This document shows, piece after piece, positions 35,360-44,411 of a DNA stretch of 64,000 bases. Source of the DNA: an uncultured Gammaproteobacteria bacterium (GTDB lineage: Bacteria > Pseudomonadota > Gammaproteobacteria > Arenicellales > JAANXG01); contig CAMYNL010000007.1 in the NCBI GenBank assembly GCA_947259705.1, positions 44,872 through 108,871 on the forward strand, given 5' to 3'. The position numbers and the translations under genes were made by a program. The stretch's first letter is position 1. Each line of letters starts with the position of its first letter. The notes under the pieces were generated by a model. It was not told the origin of the DNA and searched no databases. It worked only from the letters and a program-made list of their open reading frames with translations.

Positions 35360-37318
35360 ATGGATCGCATAATTGCGACCACCACGTCCGCTGCGCTGCA
35401 GGGCGCAGGTGGCGACCTGACCAGGGACTCGACCACCTGGCTGCGCAACTGGCGCTGGCTGGTGGCGGTCTTGGCCGTGCTACTCGCCTTGACGCTGTGG
35501 CAAACCGTGCGCTGGAGCCGGGCCGTGGCGCTGGACGAGCTGCGGGACAGCGGCGCGCGCTCACTGCGCCTGGTTCTTGCCGGACTGCAGAGCGAGTTGG
35601 AAAAGTACGAGTTTCTGCCGCGCCTGCTGGCGCAGGATACGCAGATCATCGGATTGCTTACAGCGACACCGGATGCCCATCGAACGGCAACGGTCAACAG
35701 CTATCTGGAGCGGGTGAACGAGTCCGCAGGCGCCGCAGACACCTATGTTATGGACCACGCCGGCTTCACCGTGGCAGCCAGCAACTGGGCATCCGAAACA
35801 AGTTTCATGGGTCAGAACTTCGCCTTCCGGCCTTATTTTCAAGCAGCCATGCGCGGCGCAAGCGGCAGGTATTTTGCATTGGGTACGACATCGATGCGTC
35901 GGGGGTACTATTTCGCGCAACCGGTGTTACTGGGCGGCGAGGTCCTCGGCGCGGCGGTGGTGAAGATCAGCATCGATAGAATTGAACAGGCCTGGGAGAA
36001 CGCGCCCTTCGCCGTGGTAGTCACCGACCGCCATGGCGTGGTGTTCAGCACCAACCGGCCTCACTGGCGCTATCGCACACTGCAGCCGCTCCCCGAGCAG
36101 ACGCTGAATATGATTTACGCCTCCAAGCAATATGTCGATCGGCGCCTGGCCGCCCTGCCGGTGGTGTCCAGCAGGCCCCACCATTCCGGCGGTGCGTTGA
36201 TTACCGTGCTCGAGACCGTCGCGGCGGCGGGTGCTGAATCCGACGCCGCGGCGAAAAAAGTGACCTACCTTACGCAGAACGGCGTGATGCCGGAACATCA
36301 GTGGCGGGTTCATGTATGGATGGACACTAGCAGCGTACAGCAGCGGGTCGCCATTGCCGTGGCCCTGGTAACGTTGGGGTTCATGATCCTGGCACTGACC
36401 GGGGTCTATCTGATTCAGCGGCGGCACCGGGTGCAGATGGAACTGGCCCATCAACAGCAGGTGGAGGACACGCTTCGCCGCGCGCGGGACCAGCTGGAAA
36501 GGCGGGTCGAAGAACGCACGCGGGAACTGGTGGACACCAATAAAAGACTGCGCCGGGAGATCGGCGAGCGCCGGCGGGCCGAGAATGAGTTGCGTGAAGC
36601 ACAGCACGAGCTTGTCCAGGCCGCGAAACTGGCGGCCTTGGGACAACTTTCCGCAGGCATCACGCATGAGTTGAATCAGCCGCTGGCAGCCATATTGTCC
36701 TATGCCCAGAACGCACAGGCGTTCCTGGATCGCGAAAGGTATGGCGACGCACGATCCAACCTGGGCATCATCTCGGAGCTGACCGAACGCATGGCGCGTC
36801 TCACCGGGCACCTCAAGTCATTTGCACGTAAGACGGACAATGTTTCCTCGCAGTTCTCCGTCAACGAGGTTCTGGACAACGCTTTGAGGCTGCTGGTCGC
36901 CCGCCTTCGCAATGACTGCGTAGAACTCACACGGTCATGCTTGGCAACCGATGACACGGTGACGGGAGACCCGATCCGGCTTGAACAGGTATTCGTCAAT
37001 CTTCTGAAGAACGCCATCGATGCAATGGAGGAAAACAAACCAAGGCAGCTGAAGGTCGACATCCAGCGCCAGGATTCTTCACTCGTCGTGGACGTAACGG
37101 ACTCGGGGCCCGGTATTCCGGAAGCAGTGATGTCGAAACTGTTCGATCCTTTTATCACCACAAAGCCGGTCGGCTCAGGGCTGGGACTGGGTCTGTCGAT
37201 TTCATACAGCATCGTATCGGACATGGGCGGCACCATCGAGGCCAGCAACCAGAGCGAAGGCGGTGCCAGGTTCCGAGTGGTGCTGCCGGCGACGGGTGAG
37301 GACCATGGGAGGGGATAA
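35360..37318 (+). CDS. dctB: Sensor histidine kinase DctB
   Basis: A 652-residue membrane sensor of the C4-dicarboxylate type. It has TM1 (about 33-50), a ~275-residue periplasmic double-PAS region, TM2 (about 329-352), a coiled coil (about 360-420), and HisKA with the phosphorylated His436 in SAGITHELNQPLAAI, then an HATPase domain with DSGPGIP and GLGLGLSIS. This matches DctB, which senses succinate/fumarate/malate. ATG 35360 has AAGAAG upstream. Its stop overlaps the dctD start by 14 nt. The window's only TRAP transporter is 14-18 kb away and may be a different target. Confidence 0.9.
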   Translation: MDRIIATTTSAALQGAGGDLTRDSTTWLRNWRWLVAVLAVLLALTLWQTVRWSRAVALDELRDSGARSLRLVLAGLQSELEKYEFLPRLLAQDTQIIGLLTATPDAHRTATVNSYLERVNESAGAADTYVMDHAGFTVAASNWASETSFMGQNFAFRPYFQAAMRGASGRYFALGTTSMRRGYYFAQPVLLGGEVLGAAVVKISIDRIEQAWENAPFAVVVTDRHGVVFSTNRPHWRYRTLQPLPEQTLNMIYASKQYVDRRLAALPVVSSRPHHSGGALITVLETVAAAGAESDAAAKKVTYLTQNGVMPEHQWRVHVWMDTSSVQQRVAIAVALVTLGFMILALTGVYLIQRRHRVQMELAHQQQVEDTLRRARDQLERRVEERTRELVDTNKRLRREIGERRRAENELREAQHELVQAAKLAALGQLSAGITHELNQPLAAILSYAQNAQAFLDRERYGDARSNLGIISELTERMARLTGHLKSFARKTDNVSSQFSVNEVLDNALRLLVARLRNDCVELTRSCLATDDTVTGDPIRLEQVFVNLLKNAIDAMEENKPRQLKVDIQRQDSSLVVDVTDSGPGIPEAVMSKLFDPFITTKPVGSGLGLGLSISYSIVSDMGGTIEASNQSEGGARFRVVLPATGEDHGRG

Positions 37319-38666
37319 GCTGACGGTGGCCATCGTCGACGATGAGCTAGAGGTGCGTAACGCGGCGCGCCAGACCCTGGACCTCGCGGGTTACGAGATC
37401 CTCGATTTTGCCGGTGCAGAGGCCGCGTTGGCGGACATGGCTGCTGACCGGCCCGGCGTCATAGTTACTGATGTCAGGATGCCGGGTATGGACGGATTCG
37501 AATTGTTACGCAGGTGCCAGGAGCGGGATTCGGATCTGCCGGTCATCATGGTCACCGGCCATGGAGACATCTCGATGGCTGTCAGGGCAATGCGTGAGGG
37601 TGCCTATGATTTCATCGAAAAACCGTTCCGGTCGGACCTGCTCACGGATGTAGTAAGGCGGGCCGCGGAGAAACGCGCCCTGGTTCTGGAGAATCGGGGG
37701 TTGCGTTCAAAACTGGCTTCGCGTTCCGGTCCGGAGGCCACTATCATCGGTCGGTCGTCTGCCATACGCGAGGTTCACAACACCATTGCAAACATCGCCG
37801 GCACCGATGTGGACGTATTGATCAACGGCGAAACCGGCAGCGGGAAGGAACTCGTGGCACGCTGCCTGCACGATCTCAGTAATCGCAGCGCGCAAACCTT
37901 CGTGGCAATAAACTGCGGAGCGGTCCCCGAATCCGTCTTTGAAAGCGAGCTGTTCGGCCATGAAGCTGGCGCCTTCACCGGGGCCAGCAGCAGGCGCATC
38001 GGCAAGATCGAGTATGCCGACCGTGGCACCTTGTTTCTGGACGAGATCGAGAGCATGCCCCTGACGCTCCAGGTCAAGGTACTGAGGGTGCTGCAGGAAA
38101 GGGTGTTGGAAAGATTGGGATCAAATAAGTCCAGGCCGGTGGATATCCGCGTGGTCGCGGCCACCAAGGAAGATCTCAAAGCGGCCGTTAATCGCGGCGA
38201 TTTCCGCGCCGACCTCTATTATCGCCTCGACGTGGTACGAATTGATCTGCCGCCCTTGCGCGATCGCGTCGAGGACATAACCATGTTGTTCGAACACTTC
38301 GTGCTGCTGGCCAGCCAACGCTACGACAGGGAGCCGCCGCCCATCACTCCCTCGCTGATCGAGGAGCTCAGCACCCAACGCTGGCCGGGTAACGTGCGGG
38401 AACTGCAGAACGCGGCACACCGCTTCGTACTGAGCGCCAATACCCTCTCCGAGGGCAACAGGAACGCTGAGACGCCCCACGGTAGCGCAGCCCCCCTACC
38501 CCAACTGGTAGACCGTTATGAACGCAGCCTGATCGTCCAGGCCCTGCGCGATCACAGCGGAAATCTCAAGAATACCTACACTGCACTAGGTCTTCCCCGC
38601 AAGACCCTCTACGAGAAGATGCGGAGATACGGCCTGGACCGCAAGGACTACATTGAAGGCGGTTGA
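37305..38666 (+). CDS. dctD: Sigma-54-dependent response regulator DctD
   Basis: A 453-residue activator of sigma-54 promoters. The receiver domain (about 1-125) has phosphoacceptor Asp56 (VIVTDVRMPGMDG). The AAA+ domain has Walker A GETGSGKE, the sigma-54 loop GAFTGAS and Walker B GTLFLDEIES. The Fis-type helix-turn-helix is LKNTYTALGLPRKTLYEKM. The start ATG 37305 overlaps dctB by 14 nt; the open frame to 37263 lies inside dctB. With DctB it should activate transport genes for C4-dicarboxylates. No -24/-12 sigma-54 promoter (TGGCAC-N5-TTGC) was spotted before dctP. Confidence 0.92.
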   Translation: MGGDKLTVAIVDDELEVRNAARQTLDLAGYEILDFAGAEAALADMAADRPGVIVTDVRMPGMDGFELLRRCQERDSDLPVIMVTGHGDISMAVRAMREGAYDFIEKPFRSDLLTDVVRRAAEKRALVLENRGLRSKLASRSGPEATIIGRSSAIREVHNTIANIAGTDVDVLINGETGSGKELVARCLHDLSNRSAQTFVAINCGAVPESVFESELFGHEAGAFTGASSRRIGKIEYADRGTLFLDEIESMPLTLQVKVLRVLQERVLERLGSNKSRPVDIRVVAATKEDLKAAVNRGDFRADLYYRLDVVRIDLPPLRDRVEDITMLFEHFVLLASQRYDREPPPITPSLIEELSTQRWPGNVRELQNAAHRFVLSANTLSEGNRNAETPHGSAAPLPQLVDRYERSLIVQALRDHSGNLKNTYTALGLPRKTLYEKMRRYGLDRKDYIEGG

Positions 38667-38820
38667 TGCGAACTTCGCGCGATTTTCGCAATGGCCGGGG
38701 CGCCAGAACCGTCGCATTGTTGCCCAATGCGGGCGCCACGTGCGGTCATCACCGGTTGACGTTTGACCGGTCACAGCATGTTGGATTTGTTGGCGTGGAT
38801 CGGGCTGTGACCACTAACCG

Positions 38821-39093
38821 GAGTCCCTCGCAATATTTCGTGCCTTCGCTTTCCGCGACGGCGGGGGCCCGAGCGGCACACTGGTGATGCCCAACCTGGA
38901 TGCCGCCAACATATGCTTCAACGCCCTGAAGGTGCTCAACAGTGCGGTATCGGTCGGGCCCATCGTGCTCGGCCTCGATCATCCTGCCCACATACTCAGC
39001 CGCAGCGTCAGCGCGCGCGGGATCGTCAACCTGACCGCGTTCGCGGTGGCAGACGCGCAGGCCCTGGCCGCAAGGCTGGTGGCGAAGACATAG
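38821..39093 (+). pseudogene. C-terminal fragment of a phosphate acetyltransferase/malic enzyme-type PTA domain
   Basis: An open frame of about 90 codons after a stop at 38815 reads LVMPNLDAANICFNALKV, then VSVGPIVLGLDHPAHILS and ARGIVNLTAFAVADAQ. These are the conserved C-terminal blocks of the PTA domain in phosphate acetyltransferase and MaeB-type malic enzyme. About three quarters of that domain is absent. The upstream 150 nt (38667-38815) show no recognisable protein in any frame. Possible internal starts are GTG 38884 and ATG 38887, but the piece lacks the substrate-binding part, so it is probably a remnant. Confidence 0.7.
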
Positions 39094-39130
39094 GCATGAA
39101 CCGCGGTTTCTGATGGGGTGAACCACGGCG

Positions 39131-39155
39131 TGTTAAAATCAGACCGCTAGCGGTC
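39131..39155 (+). promoter_or_regulatory. Predicted aceE promoter with overlapping palindrome
   Basis: An extended -10 TGTTAAAAT (39131-39139) lacks a good -35. The perfect 14-bp palindrome GACCGCTAGCGGTC (39142-39155) lies at the predicted start site, where a repressor would block initiation. It does not match the PdhR consensus, so the regulator is unknown. Confidence 0.45.
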
Positions 39156-39184
39156 CACCCAATCCGACCTGGGGGAATCGGTGA

Positions 39185-39202
39185 TCCCGTCCCCCCACGG
39201 GA
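39185..39202 (+). promoter_or_regulatory. Hairpin in the aceE leader
   Basis: TCCCGT and ACGGGA form a 6-bp stem with a C6 loop, 20 nt ahead of ATG 39223 and just before the GAGGAGG ribosome binding site. It leaves that site free, and no role is known. Confidence 0.35.
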
Positions 39203-39222
39203 GCCATCCGAGGAGGCGAAAC

Positions 39223-41892
39223 ATGCGGCCAGCTGAGCAATTACAGGACCTTGATGCGCTGGAGACCCAGGAGTGGATCGATGCGCTGGAGTCGGTGATC
39301 GAAAGGGAAGGGCCGGAACGGGCTCACTATCTCCTGGAAAGACTCATCGACAAGGCACGACGATCGGGCGCATATCTTCCGTACAGTCTCACCACCGCCT
39401 ACGTCAATACCATCCCCGCCGGCCGGGAGGAACACAGCCCCGGAGACGCCGCCATCGAATGGCGAATTCGTTCACTGATCCGCTGGAACGCGCTGGCCAT
39501 GGTCCTGCGCGCGAATCGCAAGAGCACTGAACTGGGCGGCCACATCGCCAGCTTTGCCTCCGCCGCCACCCTTTACGACGTGGGCTTCAACCATTTCTGG
39601 CACGCTTCGAGCGCTGAACACGGGGGCGACCTCATCTATATCCAGGGACATTCGGCGCCCGGCATCTATGCCCGCGCCTATCTGGAGGGCCGGCTGGATG
39701 AGGCACGGATGGACGGCTTCCGCCAGGAGACCGCGGGTAGCGGACTGTCGTCCTATCCTCACCCGTGGCTGATGCCGACCTTCTGGCAGTTCCCTACCGT
39801 TTCCATGGGCCTGGGCCCGATCATGGCCATCTACCAGGCAAGGTTCATGCGTTATCTCGAGCACCGCGGACTGGCAAACACCACCCGTCGGAAGGTGTGG
39901 TGCTTCTGCGGCGACGGTGAGATGGACGAACCGGAGTCCCTGGGGGCAATTTCGATGGCGGGTCGGGAGAAACTGGACAACCTCATCTTCGTCGTCAATT
40001 GCAACCTGCAGCGGCTGGACGGTCCGGTGCGCGGCAATGGCAAGATCATCCAGGAACTCGAAAGCGAGTTTAGGGGCGCGGGCTGGAATGTCATCAAGGT
40101 GATATGGGGATCGTACTGGGACCCGCTGTTGATGCGTGATACCAAGGGCCTGCTCAAGCAGCGCATGGAGGAGGCCGTGGACGGCGAATACCAGGCATTC
40201 AAGGCAAAGGGCGGGGCCTACACCAGGGAACATTTCTTCGGCAAATATCCGGAACTCAAAGCCATGGTCGCGAACATGACCGACGAGGACATCTGGCGAC
40301 TCAACCGCGGTGGACACGATCCGCACAAGATCTTTGCCGCCTACTCGGCCGCGGTGAAGTACCAGGGACAGCCGACCGTGATACTGGCAAAGACCGTCAA
40401 GGGCTACGGCATGGGGGAGGCCGGAGAGGGGCAGAACATTACCCACCAGCAGAAGAAGATGGACGTGGATGACCTGAAGCAGTTCAGAGACCGCTTTCAG
40501 ATCCCCGTAGCGGATGACAAGCTGGCGGACATCCCTTACTACCACCCCGGAGCCGGCAGCACCGAGGTGCAGTATCTCAAGCAGCGCCGGGAATCCCTTG
40601 GCGGGTACCTGCCGGGCCGCGTCACCGAGGCAGAACCCCTGCCGGTGCCACCCCTGGAGACTTTCAGGGCGCAGCTGGAGAGCACGGGGGAACGGGAGAT
40701 CTCGACCACCATGGTCTTCGTGCGGCTGTTGACCACGCTGACGCGGGACAAATCCATCGGCAGGTACATCGTGCCGATCGTGCCCGACGAGTCCCGCACA
40801 TTCGGCATGGAGGGTCTGTTCCGGCAGCTCGGTATCTATTCCTCGGTCGGCCAGCTATACAAGCCGGAGGATGCCGACCAGCTGATGTACTACCGGGAGG
40901 ACAAGAAGGGGCAGGTCCTGCAGGAAGGCATCAACGAGGCCGGCGCATTTTCCTCCTGGATCGCCGCCGGCACCGCCTATTCGAACCATGGCGTGAACAT
41001 GATCCCGTTCTACATTTTCTATTCCATGTTCGGGTTTCAGCGCATTGGCGATCTGGCCTGGGCAGCGGGGGATTCCCAGACCCGGGGATTCCTGGTGGGA
41101 GGTACCGCCGGAAGAACCACCCTGGCCGGCGAGGGCCTGCAGCATCAGGACGGTCACAGCCACCTGCTCTCTTCCACCGTGCCCAATTGTGTCTCCTACG
41201 ATCCGACATATTCCTACGAGCTCGCGGTGATCATCCACGACGGGCTGCGACGCATGTACGTGCAGCAGGAGAATGTCTACTACTACGTGACAGTGATGAA
41301 CGAGAACTATCCGCACCCCGCCATGCCGGAGGGCGCAACGGAAGGCATCATCAAGGGCATGTACCTGCTGCGGGAAGGCGGCGCGTCCGGTTCGTCACTG
41401 CGGGTGCAACTGCTTGGCAGCGGCACCATACTGCGGGAAGTCGAAGCAGCGGCCCACATGCTGCGAGACCAGCTCGGCATCGAGGCGGACGTGTGGAGCG
41501 TGACCAGCTTCACCGAACTACGTCGCGAGGGCCTGGCGGCCACCCGCTGGAACCTGCTGCACCCAGACCAAACACCGCGAACCAGCTATGTCGGGCAGTG
41601 CCTTTCCGCACGCCCGGGTCCGGTAATCGCCGCCACCGATTACATGAAGATATTTGCCGACCAGATCCGTGAGTTCGTGCCCCACCGGTACATCGCCCTG
41701 GGGACCGATGGTTTCGGCCGCAGTGACCTGCGCGCCAAGCTTCGCCACCACTTCGAGGTGGATCGAAATTTCGTTGCACTGGCGGCATTGAAGGCCCTGG
41801 CCGATGATGGCGCGGTCGGGGTGGACAAGGTCCAGGCGGCGATCGAACAATGGGGCATCGATCCAGGCAAAGCGGAACCGGCGCTAGCGTAA
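39223..41892 (+). CDS. aceE: Pyruvate dehydrogenase E1 component, homodimeric type
   Basis: This 889-residue thiamine-diphosphate enzyme decarboxylates pyruvate and acetylates the lipoyl group of AceF. The TPP/Mg motif is visible (CFCGDGEMDEPESLG ... FVVNCNLQRLDGPV), as are the long AceE-type conserved runs IQGHSAPGIYARAYLEGR and LMYYREDKKGQVLQEGI. The start is ATG 39223, preceded by GAGGAGG; GTG 39181 would read through the leader. aceF follows after 21 nt. The E3 gene lpd is not in the next position, so E3 must be encoded elsewhere. Confidence 0.96.
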   Translation: MRPAEQLQDLDALETQEWIDALESVIEREGPERAHYLLERLIDKARRSGAYLPYSLTTAYVNTIPAGREEHSPGDAAIEWRIRSLIRWNALAMVLRANRKSTELGGHIASFASAATLYDVGFNHFWHASSAEHGGDLIYIQGHSAPGIYARAYLEGRLDEARMDGFRQETAGSGLSSYPHPWLMPTFWQFPTVSMGLGPIMAIYQARFMRYLEHRGLANTTRRKVWCFCGDGEMDEPESLGAISMAGREKLDNLIFVVNCNLQRLDGPVRGNGKIIQELESEFRGAGWNVIKVIWGSYWDPLLMRDTKGLLKQRMEEAVDGEYQAFKAKGGAYTREHFFGKYPELKAMVANMTDEDIWRLNRGGHDPHKIFAAYSAAVKYQGQPTVILAKTVKGYGMGEAGEGQNITHQQKKMDVDDLKQFRDRFQIPVADDKLADIPYYHPGAGSTEVQYLKQRRESLGGYLPGRVTEAEPLPVPPLETFRAQLESTGEREISTTMVFVRLLTTLTRDKSIGRYIVPIVPDESRTFGMEGLFRQLGIYSSVGQLYKPEDADQLMYYREDKKGQVLQEGINEAGAFSSWIAAGTAYSNHGVNMIPFYIFYSMFGFQRIGDLAWAAGDSQTRGFLVGGTAGRTTLAGEGLQHQDGHSHLLSSTVPNCVSYDPTYSYELAVIIHDGLRRMYVQQENVYYYVTVMNENYPHPAMPEGATEGIIKGMYLLREGGASGSSLRVQLLGSGTILREVEAAAHMLRDQLGIEADVWSVTSFTELRREGLAATRWNLLHPDQTPRTSYVGQCLSARPGPVIAATDYMKIFADQIREFVPHRYIALGTDGFGRSDLRAKLRHHFEVDRNFVALAALKALADDGAVGVDKVQAAIEQWGIDPGKAEPALA

Positions 41893-41913
41893 TCGGATAA
41901 GGCGTAACAAGTC

Positions 41914-43620
41914 TTGGCCAACTACGAACAAGTCGAGGTCCCTGACATCGGTGATTTCAGTGATGTCCCGGTGATCGAAATCCTGGTGAGCGTGGGTGAC
42001 TCGGTGGTTGTGGACAGCCCGCTGCTGACCCTGGAAAGCGACAAGGCGGCGATGGATGTGCCGTCACCCGTCGCGGGAACGGTGTACCAGGTGCTGGTGG
42101 ACCCCGGGGACAAGGTATCCCAGGGCACGCCGGTGATGGTGATAGAGCCGGATATCCTGGTTGACGCGGCGGGCGGCGGCAACGGATCGCTGGCAGAGGA
42201 GGTCGCGAGAATCGCCGCCGAACTCGACGTCGAAGGTCCCGCCACGGCTGCGGCGGGGCGTCGCCAGCCGGAGCAGGAGACCGAGACCGCGACATCATCG
42301 GCGCCGGCACCTGCGGAGTCGCCCACCGGCGGCGGTGAACCGGGCCCGCGGCCTGGCACCGCCACGGTGGCGATGCAGACGGTGCCCGATATTGGTGATT
42401 TCAGCGATGTGGAGATCATCGAAGTGCACGTTACGCCCGGCGATGCAGTGACGGCCGAGGATCCACTGATCACGCTGGAAAGCGACAAGGCGGCGATGGA
42501 CGTGCCGGCCACCGCGACGGGCCGGGTGGCGGAGGTCTTCGTGGAGGTCGGTGACCGGGTGTCGACAGGAACTCCCATCGCCAGCCTGGCTGGAATCGCC
42601 GCGGACACCGGCCTGGCGGAGCCGTCGTTGGCGGCACCCGTCGAGGACATCAAACCGCCCGCGCCGCCGCCTACACTGCCGATGCCGGTGGAAAAATCTG
42701 CGCGGGCAAAACCCCATGCCAGCCCCTCAGTGCGCCTTTTCGCGCGCGAACTGGGCGTCGATCTTGTCAAGGTCCAGGGCACGGGACCCAGCGACCGCAT
42801 CCTCAAGGCGGACGTCCAGGCCTACGTGAAACAGGCACTGAGCGAGACCGTGGCCGCATCCGCCGCAACGGCTGCCCAGGTTACGGCGATCCCGCAGGTA
42901 CCGATCGTGGAGTTCGGCAAGTTCGGCGAAGTGGAAACCCGCCCCCTGCCGCGCATCAAGAAACTGTCCGGCGCCCACCTCCATCGCTGCTGGCTGAACG
43001 TACCCCAAGTTACCCACCACGACGAGGCAGACATTACGGATGTCGAGGCCTTTCGCAGGACATTGCAGACGGAAACCGAGCGCCGCGGTGTGCGCCTCAC
43101 GCTGCTCGCCTTCGTGATGAAGGCAGTGGCCGCCACGCTCAGGGATTTCCCGCAATTCAACGCCTCGCTCGGACCCGGAGGCGATACGCTGATCTACAAG
43201 AAGTACTGCCACATCGGGATCGCCGTGGATACCCCCGACGGCCTGGTGGTGCCGGTGCTGCGGGACGTGGACCACAAGGGTGTCTACGAACTGGCCGCCG
43301 AGATGAGCGAGATAAGCGCCCGCGCCAGGGACGGTAAACTTCGACCGGAGGACATGCAGGGAGGCTGCATCAGCATTTCCAGCCTGGGCGGCATCGCCGG
43401 CACCGCTTTTACTCCCATCGTCAACGCGCCGGAAGTCGCCATCCTCGGCCTGACCCGCTCTCGGATGACGCCGGTCTGGAACGACGACGAGTTCGTGCCC
43501 CGTCTATTGCTGCCGCTGGATCTGTCTTACGATCACCGGATCATAGACGGTGCCGAGGCGGCGCGCTTTCTTAGCATGCTGTCCGTATTGCTGGGCGATA
43601 CGCGCCGGCTGCTGCTGTAA
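41914..43620 (+). CDS. aceF: Dihydrolipoamide acetyltransferase (PDH E2)
   Basis: This 568-residue core of the pyruvate dehydrogenase complex has two lipoyl domains, each with the lipoylated lysine in ESDKAAMDV (Lys44 and Lys192). They are joined by Ala/Pro/Gly-rich linkers, followed by the E3/E1-binding domain (about 265-305) and the acyltransferase domain. The catalytic His and Asp sit in SYDHRIIDGAEAARF near the C-terminus. The start is TTG 41914, the first codon giving the family N-terminus; no ATG is near. E. coli AceF has three lipoyl domains, so two is a common variation. Convergent with the SAM adenosyltransferase gene. Confidence 0.96.
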   Translation: MANYEQVEVPDIGDFSDVPVIEILVSVGDSVVVDSPLLTLESDKAAMDVPSPVAGTVYQVLVDPGDKVSQGTPVMVIEPDILVDAAGGGNGSLAEEVARIAAELDVEGPATAAAGRRQPEQETETATSSAPAPAESPTGGGEPGPRPGTATVAMQTVPDIGDFSDVEIIEVHVTPGDAVTAEDPLITLESDKAAMDVPATATGRVAEVFVEVGDRVSTGTPIASLAGIAADTGLAEPSLAAPVEDIKPPAPPPTLPMPVEKSARAKPHASPSVRLFARELGVDLVKVQGTGPSDRILKADVQAYVKQALSETVAASAATAAQVTAIPQVPIVEFGKFGEVETRPLPRIKKLSGAHLHRCWLNVPQVTHHDEADITDVEAFRRTLQTETERRGVRLTLLAFVMKAVAATLRDFPQFNASLGPGGDTLIYKKYCHIGIAVDTPDGLVVPVLRDVDHKGVYELAAEMSEISARARDGKLRPEDMQGGCISISSLGGIAGTAFTPIVNAPEVAILGLTRSRMTPVWNDDEFVPRLLLPLDLSYDHRIIDGAEAARFLSMLSVLLGDTRRLLL

Positions 43621-43635
43621 AACCACGTATAGTGA

Positions 43636-43652
43636 CGCCGTTGTCAACGGCG
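43636..43652. repeat. Hairpin at the aceF / SAM hydroxide adenosyltransferase convergence
   Basis: CGCCGTT and AACGGCG (7-bp stem, 3-nt loop) straddle the stop of the minus-strand gene. No T-run follows in either direction. Confidence 0.45.
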
Positions 43653-44411
43653 CTGCCCTGGCGATGCGGCAATGCCTGATCTCAGTTCCACTTTATCGCC
43701 GATATGCAGTTGCAGCAGCCTCGCGACCGAGCCACCGGCAACGGCCAATTCGACGAGGTCGCTGGAATTCACGTACCAGAACGGCGTGTTCGGCTCCGCG
43801 GCCGAAAATACCTTTCGATGCTCCAGTGATCGCCCGGCCGCGGCCAGTATCCGCTCTTTGCCCACCGTTGCACCCCGGATACCTGTCATGGCGTTTCCGA
43901 AGTGGTCGATGTAGATCACGCGCGCCAGGTCGTCCGGCCAATCAGTACGGCGGCCCGGTTCAAACGGCGTGTGCTCCGGGCGTCGGCCGCACGCCAGCAT
44001 GGCGGCCACCGGCGCGAATAGATCGCGGCCGTGGAAGGAGGGCGACAGATGGTCCGGCTGCCAGCCGATGCGAAACGTGGCGCTGCGGTTCGCGCGCCGC
44101 AGCACCAGTTCAAACAGCCCGTTATCGGGGCCTACATACCAGCGCCCATCGGCGTCGATCATCATGGGTGCGCGGTCGCTGCCGACACCCGGATCGACCA
44201 CCGCCATGAAGACCGCACCGGGTGGAAATTGCGGCGCCAGCGCAGCCAGCAGATAGGCGCTGGACCTGACATCGTAGTCCGGAGCCTGGTGCGTCAGATC
44301 GATAATGGGCACGCCCGGCGCGGCACTGGCTAACACTCCGTGGATCTGTCCTACATAGGGATCCGCTGTCCCGAAATCGGTGAATAACACCAGCATAGGG
44401 GTATGTTTCAT
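43644..44411 (-). CDS. S-adenosylmethionine hydroxide adenosyltransferase (DUF62)
   Basis: A 255-residue enzyme of the fluorinase/DUF62 family that hydrolyses SAM to adenosine and methionine. The N-terminal FTDFGTADPYVGQIHGVL and the VVDPGVGSDR segment are family markers; GPDNGLFE and DHFGNAMTGI (with the purine-contacting Asp/His region) are also present. The ATG 44411 shares TGATG with the oligopeptidase stop, so they are coupled; a TTG one codon earlier exists. It is the last gene of the inositol/peptidase group. The true physiological role of the family is debated. Confidence 0.9.
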   Translation of the reverse strand: MKHTPMLVLFTDFGTADPYVGQIHGVLASAAPGVPIIDLTHQAPDYDVRSSAYLLAALAPQFPPGAVFMAVVDPGVGSDRAPMMIDADGRWYVGPDNGLFELVLRRANRSATFRIGWQPDHLSPSFHGRDLFAPVAAMLACGRRPEHTPFEPGRRTDWPDDLARVIYIDHFGNAMTGIRGATVGKERILAAAGRSLEHRKVFSAAEPNTPFWYVNSSDLVELAVAGGSVARLLQLHIGDKVELRSGIAASPGQRR

